A program made the position numbers and the translations under genes. Positions 1 to 5,576 of a stretch of 8,102 nt of DNA are shown here, piece by piece; the stretch's first letter is position 1, and every line of letters begins with the position of its first letter. The DNA comes from Nostoc sp. CHAB 5715 (GTDB lineage: Bacteria; Cyanobacteriota; Cyanobacteriia; Cyanobacteriales; Nostocaceae). Location of the stretch: positions 1-8,102 of the forward strand of contig NZ_JAIVFR010000254.1 of NCBI RefSeq assembly GCF_020829685.1. The letters run 5' to 3'. The notes under the pieces are model-generated. The model did no database searches. It was not told the origin of the DNA and worked only from the letters and a program-made list of their open reading frames with translations.

Positions 1-1
1 G

Positions 2-682
2 ATTAAAGATTTGGTTGTAGATATGAGCAGCTTCTGGAATAATTTAGAAGCAGTTGCTCCTTATGTGAGTACGGCAGCACGACAAGTACCAGAAAGAGAG
101 TTTTTGCAAACACCACAAGAGCGATCGCGCCTCGATCAAACTGGTAACTGTATTATGTGCGGTGCTTGTTATTCTGAATGCAACGCCCGTGAAGTTGATC
201 CAAACTTTGTTGGGCCCCATGCCCTTGCCAAAGCTTACCGGATGGTAGCAGACTCCCGCGATAGCGACACCGAAAATCGTTTAGCAAGCTACAACGAAGG
301 TACTAAAGGCGTGTGGGGTTGTACCCGTTGTTTATACTGCGATTCAGTTTGTCCAATGGAAGTTGCACCATTAGAACAAATCACCAAAATTAAACAAGAA
401 ATTCTCACCCACAAACAAGCCAGTGATAGTCGTTCAATTCGTCACCGGAAAGTATTAGTGGATTTAGTTAAAGAAGGTGGTTGGATTGATGAACGTCAAT
501 TTGGTTTACAAGTAGTCGGTAATTACTTTCGGGATTTAAAAGGATTACTCAGTCTTGCACCCCTCGGTTTACGGATGATCATCCGGGGTAAGTTTCCCCT
601 ATCATTTGAACCTTCAGAAGGGACACAACAAGTGCGATCGCTCATTGAATCTGTGCAACAGGTAGAAGGGAGTAGGGAGTAG
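2..682 (+). CDS. sdhB: Succinate dehydrogenase/fumarate reductase iron-sulfur subunit, 3' part (5' end outside window)
   Basis: SdhB carries electrons from the flavin subunit through Fe-S clusters to the quinone pool; in cyanobacteria this enzyme is a main respiratory donor to plastoquinone at the thylakoid. The frame is already open at base 2 (reads IKDLVVDM), so the TTG at 11 is internal and the N-terminal 2Fe-2S domain is missing; 226 codons remain of a family usually around 330. Two cysteine motifs are visible: CIMCGACYSEC (codons from 149) and CTRCLYCDSVCP (codons from 320), with the conserved GPHALAKAYRMVADSRD stretch between them. The second motif has the full CxxCxxCxxxCP spacing of a 4Fe-4S site, where E. 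coli-type SdhB lacks one cysteine and holds 3Fe-4S. The last four codons (GSRE) and the TAG stop are made of the heptad repeat that follows, so the C-terminus was probably altered by repeat invasion. Family assignment is secure; sdhB versus frdB naming is by convention. Confidence 0.93.
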   Translation: MKDLVVDMSSFWNNLEAVAPYVSTAARQVPEREFLQTPQERSRLDQTGNCIMCGACYSECNAREVDPNFVGPHALAKAYRMVADSRDSDTENRLASYNEGTKGVWGCTRCLYCDSVCPMEVAPLEQITKIKQEILTHKQASDSRSIRHRKVLVDLVKEGGWIDERQFGLQVVGNYFRDLKGLLSLAPLGLRMIIRGKFPLSFEPSEGTQQVRSLIESVQQVEGSRE

Positions 683-825
683 GGAGTAGGGAGTAGGGAA
701 TAGGGAATAGGGAATGGGGAATGGGGAATGGGGAATTGGGCATTGGGCATTGGTTATTAATTTTTGTCCCTCACTCCCTCACTCCCTCATCTCCCCACTC
801 CCCACTCCCCACTCCCCACTCCCCA
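668..825. repeat. Repeat island 1: 12 G-rich heptads, spacer, C-rich octamers/nonamer/heptads
   Basis: Positions 668-751 are 12 heptamers in unbroken 7-nt register, changing in order: GGGAGTA x4, GGGAATA x2, GGGAATG x3, GGGAATT, GGGCATT x2. A spacer containing TTTTTGTCCC follows. The C-rich arm has TCCCTCAC x2 (767-782), TCCCTCATC (783-791), then TCCCCAC x4 plus TCCCC (792-824). The outermost arms are inverted repeats of each other (GGGAGTA against GGGGAGT). The island fills the gap between convergent sdhB and the lipoprotein gene at 830. It resembles STRR-type heptad repeats of heterocystous cyanobacteria. It could fold back and act as a bidirectional 3' barrier, which is inference. Confidence 0.9.
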
Positions 826-829
826 TTCT

Positions 830-1354
830 TCAACGTGGTTCTTGAGGTATATTCAACGGCTGTCCATAACGGTTATATACTAAAATATCCCACTGACCGT
901 TGTTACTGGACTCAAAAGCAATCCTACTACCATCAGCGCTAATTGTAGGGTTGCGGACTTCAGCTTGCAGGTTATTAGTCAAATTTCGTGATTGGCGTGT
1001 TTCCCTGTCGTAGAGAAAAATAGCTGATCGCCCCTGACGGCTAGCACCAAACACTACATAACGACCATCTTGGGAAACGCTAGGATGAGTTGCGATCGCA
1101 TCAAAGGAATTTAAACCTGGCAAATCAACCAAATTACGAGTCACTGTATCAAACATATAAACATCTTGGCTACCGCGTCGGTCTGTAATAAAAACAATGT
1201 ATCTCCCAGAAATTTGGGGGTTTAATTCCGACGCTAAACTATTGAGACTTCGACCCCCCGGATCAAAGGGATAACTCAAAAGGCGAGGGTAGCCAAAACA
1301 CCCAGTCAATAAACTTAAACATATAAATATAGGTATAAAAAAAATACGTTTCAT
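830..1354 (-). CDS. PD40/TolB-like beta-propeller lipoprotein B
   Basis: A 174-residue predicted lipoprotein. The chosen start is the ATG at 1354, giving MKRIFF, a hydrophobic segment and a lipobox LTGC (Cys19), so the mature protein should be lipid-anchored in the envelope. Three PD40 (WD40-like, TolB-type) repeats follow at about residues 43-74, 90-121 and 135-166, each with a strand pattern like DGRYVVFGASRQG...IFLYDRETR. This is half the six blades of a TolB propeller. The frame stays open upstream for 47 codons, but these only translate repeat island 2 (CPMPNAQ-like heptapeptides) and would bury the signal peptide, so the longer start is rejected. No Shine-Dalgarno sequence precedes the ATG; repeats come to within 3 nt of it. 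It is a paralogue of the gene at 1506-2066 and probably cotranscribed with it. Specific function unknown; TolB-like periplasmic scaffolding is a family-level guess. Confidence 0.8.
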   Translation of the reverse strand: MKRIFFIPIFICLSLLTGCFGYPRLLSYPFDPGGRSLNSLASELNPQISGRYIVFITDRRGSQDVYMFDTVTRNLVDLPGLNSFDAIATHPSVSQDGRYVVFGASRQGRSAIFLYDRETRQSRNLTNNLQAEVRNPTISADGSRIAFESSNNGQWDILVYNRYGQPLNIPQEPR

Positions 1355-1357
1355 ATA

Positions 1358-1505
1358 TTGGGCATGGGGCATAGGGCATTGGGCATGGGGCATTGGGCAT
1401 GGGGCATTGGGCATTGGGCATGGGGCATTGGGCATGGGGCATGGGGCAAACACTTTTTGTCCCCTCATCCCCCTCATCTCCCTCATCCCCCTCATCCCCC
1501 AATCC
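1358..1505. repeat. Repeat island 2: 13 G-rich heptads, spacer, 4 C-rich nonamers
   Basis: Positions 1358-1448 are 13 consecutive TTGGGCA/TGGGGCA heptads (one TAGGGCA). The spacer AACACTTTTTGT leads into C-rich nonamers: CCCCTCATC, CCCCTCATC, TCCCTCATC, CCCCTCATC (1461-1496), then CCCCAATCC (1497-1505). The spacer and junction TTTTTGTCCC are shared with island 1. On the minus strand the island begins right after the TAG of lipoprotein A and ends 3 nt before the ATG of lipoprotein B, so it makes up essentially the whole 151-bp intergenic gap. Confidence 0.9.
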
Positions 1506-2066
1506 CTACGGAGGTGAACCTACGGTTGCACCATTAGGAATATCTAACTCAATATTTGGCCCTCGGTCTAGGACTTCAATATCCCACTGACCACGGCTGG
1601 CGGTTTCAAAGACAACATAACGTCCATCTGGGCTGATATTTGGTTTTCTGACCCAGCCGCGATAGGTTGGTGTGACGATTTGCGACTGTTGTGTAGCGCG
1701 ATCATAAAGCGCCACTACTGGTCTACCTTGGTCACTAGTAAGATAAGCAATATAACGCCCGGTATAGCTCAAGCTAGGACTTTCAGCAATTGTCTCTGCT
1801 CGGTTTATCCCCGGTGTACCAATAAACAGTTGCCTCTCCAAATCGAAAACCAGTAGCTGTTGATTACCATTCCGATTAGATACAAACGCTAAAAAGCGCC
1901 CATTTCCACTCAAAGCAGGTTGCTCCTCGGTGTAGCGACTGTTGAGGGAAGTAGGCCCTATGGAAATATCGTTATAACCACAAGATGCAAGCAAACTGGT
2001 TAAACTAAAAACCAGGCTCCAATGAATTGGTCTTTGGAGCCAAAATGTAGGCGTAAATTTTTCCAC
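1506..2066 (-). CDS. PD40/TolB-like beta-propeller lipoprotein A
   Basis: A 186-residue predicted lipoprotein. The start is a GTG at 2066; upstream in-frame codons reach a TAA eight codons back with no other good start. Residues 1-29 form a signal peptide with lipobox LASC (Cys29). Three PD40 repeats lie at about residues 49-79, 96-127 and 141-168, the last with the typical SPDGRYVVFETASRGQWDI pattern, closely matching the third repeat of the neighbouring lipoprotein B (GQWDI in both). The two genes are therefore likely tandem duplicates that have diverged. The start lies 47 bp from the ycf66 stop, which suggests one transcript from ycf66 through both lipoproteins. The stop codon abuts repeat island 2. 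No catalytic residues are recognisable; a binding or scaffold role in the envelope is inferred from the fold. Confidence 0.8.
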   Translation of the reverse strand: MEKFTPTFWLQRPIHWSLVFSLTSLLASCGYNDISIGPTSLNSRYTEEQPALSGNGRFLAFVSNRNGNQQLLVFDLERQLFIGTPGINRAETIAESPSLSYTGRYIAYLTSDQGRPVVALYDRATQQSQIVTPTYRGWVRKPNISPDGRYVVFETASRGQWDIEVLDRGPNIELDIPNGATVGSPP

Positions 2067-2113
2067 CTCAACTGTTTTCCGTCGCCTTTAAACCTAGTTC
2101 TGTGCAAACTGTT

Positions 2114-3031
2114 TTAAACATCGTCATCAAAATCGGTCGAATTATCTCGCCCCTCATTTGGCATTTCAACCGGGTTGTATGGCACATAATCAGTTGGGAT
2201 CGCCTCATCATCTTCGCGCGGTCTTCGAGAAACCGAGTCAGTTGGTGGGCGACGCCTTCTTGGTCTGGGAGCGACATCATCTTCACGATTTTCTGGACGC
2301 CCAGACCCGTTATTACTACGCCGAGAAGGTTTTCTGGCTTCTCCTCCCGAACTTTCCCAATCATCAACTTGCCTAGATGAAGAACCCCAATTCTCATCTT
2401 CAGAGCTTTCAGAAGGGCGATTCACAGTCCGCCCAGAAGTCCGCCGCCGCGTTCTATCTGCTGGAGCTTGTCTTTCGCTACTGCTGCTATTGCGGCGTTC
2501 TGAACGGCGGGGGGGTTGCTCCTCGTAGTAGTTATCACGAGTGGAAATCTCATCCCTGCTACCCCGAATCCGGGGACGCATGGGGCGTTCTTCCTCGTCT
2601 TCATAAGGCAGTGGATCTAAGTCTGCATCCATTTCAGCTTGATATTTTCTGCGATCATTGTATGAATAGCGATCGCTAATCGGTCGGTCTTCATCCACAA
2701 TCGGAGTGTTGCGCTTTGCTTGCTGGGTAGCTATACTCCGCAGACGAATACTTTCAACTGCAAAAAACACAGTTGTGCCAACTAAAAGCAATTGACCAAA
2801 TTGTAGAATCGGGTCTAAGCGCCATCCTTGAAACACGAGAATGAAGCCGCAGAGCAAGCCGACTGCCGCAAAAAAAATATCTTGATCCCGTGACAATTCT
2901 GGACGCACAGTGCGGAGAAAATACAGTGCTGCCCCAGCCACAGCCAGGAAAATTCCTAGAATACTGGCTGAATTTGCCCCAAAATTTACCTGAGCCAGAA
3001 AACTGGCTGAGTTCAGCCCAAAATTTATCAT
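2114..3031 (-). CDS. ycf66: Ycf66 family protein
   Basis: A 305-residue protein whose first third matches the Ycf66 family, conserved in cyanobacteria and some plastids and of unknown function. Three hydrophobic segments are visible at about residues 23-39, 52-68 and 77-93, separated by the conserved RTVRPELSRDQD and FQGWRLDPILQFGQ stretches, so it is probably a thylakoid or plasma membrane protein. Residues from about 100 to the end are a long, highly charged Arg/Asp/Glu/Ser/Pro-rich tail with no fold signature, probably disordered and variable. The ATG at 3031 begins a 13-residue unit (INFGLNSAS...) that is repeated at residues 15-27 (VNFGANSAS...). psbX lies upstream on the same strand, a neighbour relationship I recall for psbX and ycf66 in other cyanobacteria and plastids. 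No strong ribosome-binding site; GGGA lies about 13 nt before the start. Confidence 0.9.
   Translation of the reverse strand: MINFGLNSASFLAQVNFGANSASILGIFLAVAGAALYFLRTVRPELSRDQDIFFAAVGLLCGFILVFQGWRLDPILQFGQLLLVGTTVFFAVESIRLRSIATQQAKRNTPIVDEDRPISDRYSYNDRRKYQAEMDADLDPLPYEDEEERPMRPRIRGSRDEISTRDNYYEEQPPRRSERRNSSSSERQAPADRTRRRTSGRTVNRPSESSEDENWGSSSRQVDDWESSGGEARKPSRRSNNGSGRPENREDDVAPRPRRRRPPTDSVSRRPREDDEAIPTDYVPYNPVEMPNEGRDNSTDFDDDV
2951..3028 (-). repeat. Tandem 39-bp duplication at the start of ycf66
   Basis: Codons 2-14 and 15-27 of ycf66 align without gaps: 22 of the first 27 nucleotides are identical, and the peptides share NFGxNSAS. Divergence rises towards the end of each unit. It may be an old in-frame duplication that lengthened the N-terminus ahead of the first membrane segment. 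Confidence 0.6.
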
Positions 3032-3108
3032 TGCTGTTTTCCCAATATCAAATCTATGTTAGCGAGTCACAATTAAAATCACTACTGTAATTAGTCACGA
3101 TATATTGA

Positions 3109-3143
3109 AGCTTCAAAGCTTCTGGCAAAGAAGCTCTGAAGCT
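3109..3143. other. Strong hairpin between psbX and ycf66
   Basis: Arms 3109-3123 and 3129-3143 pair over 15 bp with a single A/C mismatch around the 5-nt loop GGCAA. It lies 131 bp past the psbX stop and about 77 bp before the ycf66 start, both on the minus strand. No T-run follows it on either strand (the A/T run at 3151-3165 is on the wrong side for a minus-strand terminator), so it does not look like a factor-independent terminator. An mRNA 3'-end stabiliser for psbX, a processing site or a mobile palindrome are all possible. Confidence 0.7.
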
Positions 3144-3274
3144 GTTCACCGAAAAATAAAAAAACCTATGCCTGTCAGCTACAACTGCCACTAGCGGCAA
3201 ACACTGCTGCTTTTAGTGCAATTTAAATACCTGACAGACATCGGTTATGAGAGTCAGTTTGACCCTCACAAGCA

Positions 3275-3394
3275 TTATGAACGCTGGATTTTATCTTTTT
3301 GGCTAATGAAAATTAGACCAACTGTAGCGGGGATTACAACAATTGCAGTACCCCATAGCAGACTCCAAAGAAAATTTGCTAAAGAAGGCGTCAT
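3275..3394 (-). CDS. psbX: Photosystem II protein PsbX
   Basis: A 39-residue single-span membrane protein, a small subunit of photosystem II in the thylakoid, near cytochrome b559 and the quinone exchange region. The translation starts MTPSLANFLWSLLWG, continues with a hydrophobic helix at about residues 11-30 (containing IVVIPATVGLIFIS), and ends in the charged tail QKDKIQRS. This matches the family in length, the N-terminal TPSLANFLWSL block and the charged C-terminus. ATG at 3394, TAA at 3275-3277; AAAGG lies 9 nt before the start as a plausible ribosome-binding site. It is first in the minus-strand run leading to ycf66. An overlapping 70-codon frame on the plus strand (3216-3428) is its antisense shadow. 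Confidence 0.95.
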   Translation of the reverse strand: MTPSLANFLWSLLWGTAIVVIPATVGLIFISQKDKIQRS

Positions 3395-3427
3395 ACTTCT
3401 AAACCTTTTTTTACACACTTCATCCTA

Positions 3428-3456
3428 ATTTTAATAGTGTATTACTTTCTTGAGAA
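3428..3456 (-). promoter_or_regulatory. Candidate sigma70-type promoter of psbX
   Basis: On the minus strand, TTCTCA (3456-3451, 4 of 6 to TTGACA) is followed after exactly 17 bp by TAAAAT (3433-3428, 5 of 6 to TATAAT). Transcription would start near 3421, leaving a leader of roughly 27 nt with the AAAGG motif in it. Position and spacing fit; no mapping data are available. Confidence 0.45.
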
Positions 3457-3626
3457 GCCTCTAACTCTGAACTGCCAAACTTGGTAACTGCTGTGAGGGA
3501 GTTTGCTTTTCTATTCCAGAAGGAAGTGGCAGTATTTGGTTAAAATGATGAGAGTGCTTTACAAAGCTTCAAATTTTGTAGCGATCGCCTAAGTTTTTCT
3601 TTCTTTACAGATAGTACCTTAAACCG

Positions 3627-3920
3627 ATGACTGGTGTTGACCTGACTGCTTGGATTCTTGGCTCTGTGTTAGGGCTGATGACATTTTTATTTATATTTCG
3701 GATCATTCTCACTTGGTATCCGCAAGTGGATCTGAATCGTTTGCCCTTTAATTTAATAGCTTGGCCTACCGAACCATTTTTAATCCCGTTGCGAAAACTG
3801 GTACAACCTATAGGCGGAGTGGACATTACACCTATTATTTGTGTTGGTATCTTCAGTCTGCTGCGAGAAATATTACTAGGTCAACAAGGATTGCTGACTA
3901 TGCTATCTCATGTGAATTAA
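3627..3920 (+). CDS. ycf19: YggT/Ycf19 family membrane protein
   Basis: A 97-residue protein of the YggT (Ycf19) family. Family members in plastids and bacteria have been linked to thylakoid or cytochrome b6f biogenesis and to membrane homeostasis; its exact biochemical role is unclear. Two hydrophobic segments are seen, about residues 7-30 and 66-85, around the family signature RLPFNLIAWPTEPFLIPLRK...PIGGVDITPII. The ATG at 3627 gives the normal length; no clear ribosome-binding site precedes it. It is divergent from psbX (232 bp gap with one HIP1 site at 3581) and convergent with accC. Its TAA stop is followed immediately by the first heptads of repeat island 3. Confidence 0.88.
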   Translation: MTGVDLTAWILGSVLGLMTFLFIFRIILTWYPQVDLNRLPFNLIAWPTEPFLIPLRKLVQPIGGVDITPIICVGIFSLLREILLGQQGLLTMLSHVN

Positions 3921-3944
3921 GGATTGGGCATTGGGAATGGGGCA

Positions 3945-3990
3945 TCCCTTCGGCTTCTCTACGAGACGCTACGCGAACGCTCAGGGCAAG
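3945..3990. repeat. Insert A within island 3: interspersed palindromic-type repeat
   Basis: About 46 bp unrelated to the heptads, containing CTTCTCTACGAGACGCTACG and CGAACGCTC. From memory this resembles a family of short interspersed repeats scattered through Nostoc genomes. The flanking array reads GGGAATGGGGCAT on the left and GGGAATGGGCAT on the right, as expected if it landed within the heptads. Confidence 0.55.
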
Positions 3991-4022
3991 TGGGAATGGG
4001 CATTGGGCATGGGGCATTGGGC

Positions 4023-4070
4023 ACTTGTACTGAGCGACTTGTGCCAAGCGTTGCCGAGGTAAGCCGAAGT
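4023..4070. repeat. Insert B within island 3: composite interspersed repeat
   Basis: About 48 bp starting CACTTGTACTGAGCG and ending CCGAAGT. From memory the outer parts resemble a common Nostoc repeat (ACTTGTACTGAGCG...CGAAGT); here the middle is replaced by a segment including TGCCAAGCGTTGCCGAGG, with ACTTGT occurring on both sides of ACTGAGCG. It may be one repeat inserted in another. Confidence 0.45.
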
Positions 4071-4103
4071 ATTGGGCATTGGGCATGGGGCATTGGTTAC
4101 ACT

Positions 4104-4202
4104 CCATCTCCCTCATCTCCCTCATCTCCCTCATCTCCCTCATCTCCCTCATCTCCCTCATCTCCCTCATCTCCCTCATCTCCCTCATCTCCCTCATCTC
4201 CC
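4104..4202. repeat. Perfect nonamer minisatellite (TCATCTCCC)10
   Basis: Ten identical copies of TCATCTCCC run from 4113 to 4202, preceded by one copy with a single change (CCATCTCCC, 4104-4112). The lack of variation suggests recent slippage expansion, unlike the mixed 8- and 9-mers in islands 1 and 2. Because the period is three codons, both strands stay open (Met-Arg-Glu or Ser-Pro-Ser repeats), but no gene is implied. Confidence 0.95.
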
Positions 4203-4232
4203 CCCACTCCCCACTCCCCACTCCCCACTCCC

Positions 4233-5576
4233 CTAGCCGTTCATCTCCTGGACAAAACTTGTATAGACATTACCCTGCAAAAACTGTGGAGTTTCCATAA
4301 TTCTTTGATGAAACCCAATGGTGGTAGGTAGTCCAGTGATGGCACATTCCCGCAGTGCGCGTTTCATGCGGTTAATAGCAGTGGGCCTATCTGGGGCCCA
4401 AACAATTAACTTGCCGATTAAAGAATCGTAGTAAGGCGGGATTTGGTAATCTGTGTAAACGTGGGAATCAATGCGAACACCAGGGCCTCCAGGAGGAAGA
4501 TAGCCACTAATCCGTCCAGGAGAAGGGCGAAAGTCGTGATCTGGGTCTTCAGCGTTGATCCGACATTCGATCGCATGACCCCGTAAAACCACTTGCTCTT
4601 GCGTAAGCTTGAGTCTTTCCCCTTGGGCAATCCGAATTTGTTCGACAACTAAATCTACCCCAGTAATCATCTCTGTTACAGGATGTTCTACTTGAATCCG
4701 GGTGTTCATTTCCATAAAGTAGAATTTACCCGATCTATCCAAGAGAAACTCGATAGTACCCGCCCCACTGTAATTGATAAATTGGGCAGCTTTGACAGCA
4801 GCTTGTCCCATTTTCTCACGCAGGTCTTTGTCGAGAGCCGGACTTGGTGCTTCTTCTAGTAGCTTTTGATTCCGGCGCTGAATTGAGCAATCCCGTTCGC
4901 CCAAGTGGATGACATTACCGTAGTTATCCGCCAAAATTTGAAATTCGATGTGGCGGGGACGTTCAATAAATTTTTCTATATAAACGCCAGAATTACCAAA
5001 AGCTGCTCCTGCTTCCCCTTGGGCTGCTAAGAAAAGTTTGACAAATTCATCTTCAGAACGCACCAGGCGCATACCCCGCCCACCACCACCGGCTGTGGCT
5101 TTGATCATCACTGGATAGCCGATATCCTTGGCGAATTTTAATCCTTCTTCCTCGGATTCTACCAACCCCTCACTACCTGGTACTGTCGGGACTCCAGCTT
5201 TTTGCATGGTTTCTTTGGCAGTGGATTTATCCCCCATCAGCTTTATAGCTTCTGGAGTTGGGCCGATAAAAGCAATATGATGGTCGGCACAGATTTCCGC
5301 AAACCGGGCATTTTCTGCCAAAAAGCCATAACCAGGGTGAATAGCAGTGGCATTGCGCGTCAGTGCGGCAGCAATAATATTGGGAATATTCAAATAACTT
5401 TTACTGCTAGCAGGTTCGCCAATGCAAACCGCTTCATCAGCAAGTTGGACGTGGAGAGCATTCCGGTCAACGGTGGAATGAACCGCGACTGTCGCAATTC
5501 CCATTTCTTCACAGGCGCGGAGAATGCGAAGGGCGATTTCTCCCCGATTGGCAATTAATATTTTGTCAAACTTCAT
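4233..5576 (-). CDS. accC: Acetyl-CoA carboxylase biotin carboxylase subunit
   Basis: AccC uses ATP and bicarbonate to carboxylate the biotin on the carrier protein AccB, the first half of the acetyl-CoA carboxylase reaction that makes malonyl-CoA for fatty acids, in the cytosol. The protein has 447 residues, against 449 in E. coli. The N-terminal biotin carboxylase domain starts [14 protein letters not shown]; the ATP-grasp glycine loop [11 protein letters not shown] is at 159-169, with Lys159, His209 (RPRHIEFQ) and Glu276 in family positions; the catalytic [14 protein letters not shown] block is at 290-303; [12 protein letters not shown] is at 227-238. The ATG at 5576 gives normal length; no Shine-Dalgarno is seen. 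The gene appears monocistronic, divergent from tRNA-Leu and convergent with ycf19. Its TAG stop shares its G with repeat island 3. A 24-codon frame upstream (5573-5647) overlaps the start as ATGA. Confidence 0.97.
   Translation of the reverse strand: MKFDKILIANRGEIALRILRACEEMGIATVAVHSTVDRNALHVQLADEAVCIGEPASSKSYLNIPNIIAAALTRNATAIHPGYGFLAENARFAEICADHHIAFIGPTPEAIKLMGDKSTAKETMQKAGVPTVPGSEGLVESEEEGLKFAKDIGYPVMIKATAGGGGRGMRLVRSEDEFVKLFLAAQGEAGAAFGNSGVYIEKFIERPRHIEFQILADNYGNVIHLGERDCSIQRRNQKLLEEAPSPALDKDLREKMGQAAVKAAQFINYSGAGTIEFLLDRSGKFYFMEMNTRIQVEHPVTEMITGVDLVVEQIRIAQGERLKLTQEQVVLRGHAIECRINAEDPDHDFRPSPGRISGYLPPGGPGVRIDSHVYTDYQIPPYYDSLIGKLIVWAPDRPTAINRMKRALRECAITGLPTTIGFHQRIMETPQFLQGNVYTSFVQEMNG

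Larger units (their letters stand above)
3921..4233. repeat. Repeat island 3: interrupted G-rich heptads, 9-mer array, C-rich heptads
   Basis: G-rich heptads (TTGGGCA, TGGGGCA, TGGGAA variants) occupy 3921-3944, 3991-4022 and 4071-4096, split by two unrelated inserts. A short spacer (GGTTACACT) leads to a nonamer array (4104-4202) and then CCCCACT x4 ending in CCCC (4202-4233). The last C is the complement of the G in the accC TAG. The order (G-rich heptads, spacer, nonamers, C-rich heptads) is that of islands 1 and 2. The island fills the whole gap between convergent ycf19 and accC. Confidence 0.9.

Noticed and set aside
1355..1495. 47-codon N-terminal extension of lipoprotein B
   Set aside because: It only translates the heptad array and would place the signal peptide and lipobox in the middle of the protein.
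2158..2679. Several plus- and minus-strand frames of 60-109 codons inside ycf66
   Set aside because: They are shadows of the Arg/Ser/Asp-rich ycf66 tail, with no family resemblance.
3032..3108. NtcA-type site (GTA-N8-TAC) ahead of ycf66
   Set aside because: The nearest match (around GTGACTCGCTAACA on the minus strand) fails two key positions.
3216..3428. 70-codon plus-strand frame
   Set aside because: It is antisense to psbX, which is clearly recognisable on the other strand.
4104..4202. CRISPR array
   Set aside because: Units are nine bases with no spacers, and no cas genes are present.
3898..4331. Long open frames through island 3 encoding Met-Arg-Glu or Ser-Pro-Ser repeats on either strand
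   Set aside because: They exist only because a nine-base repeat keeps all frames open; there is no start signal or conserved protein sequence.
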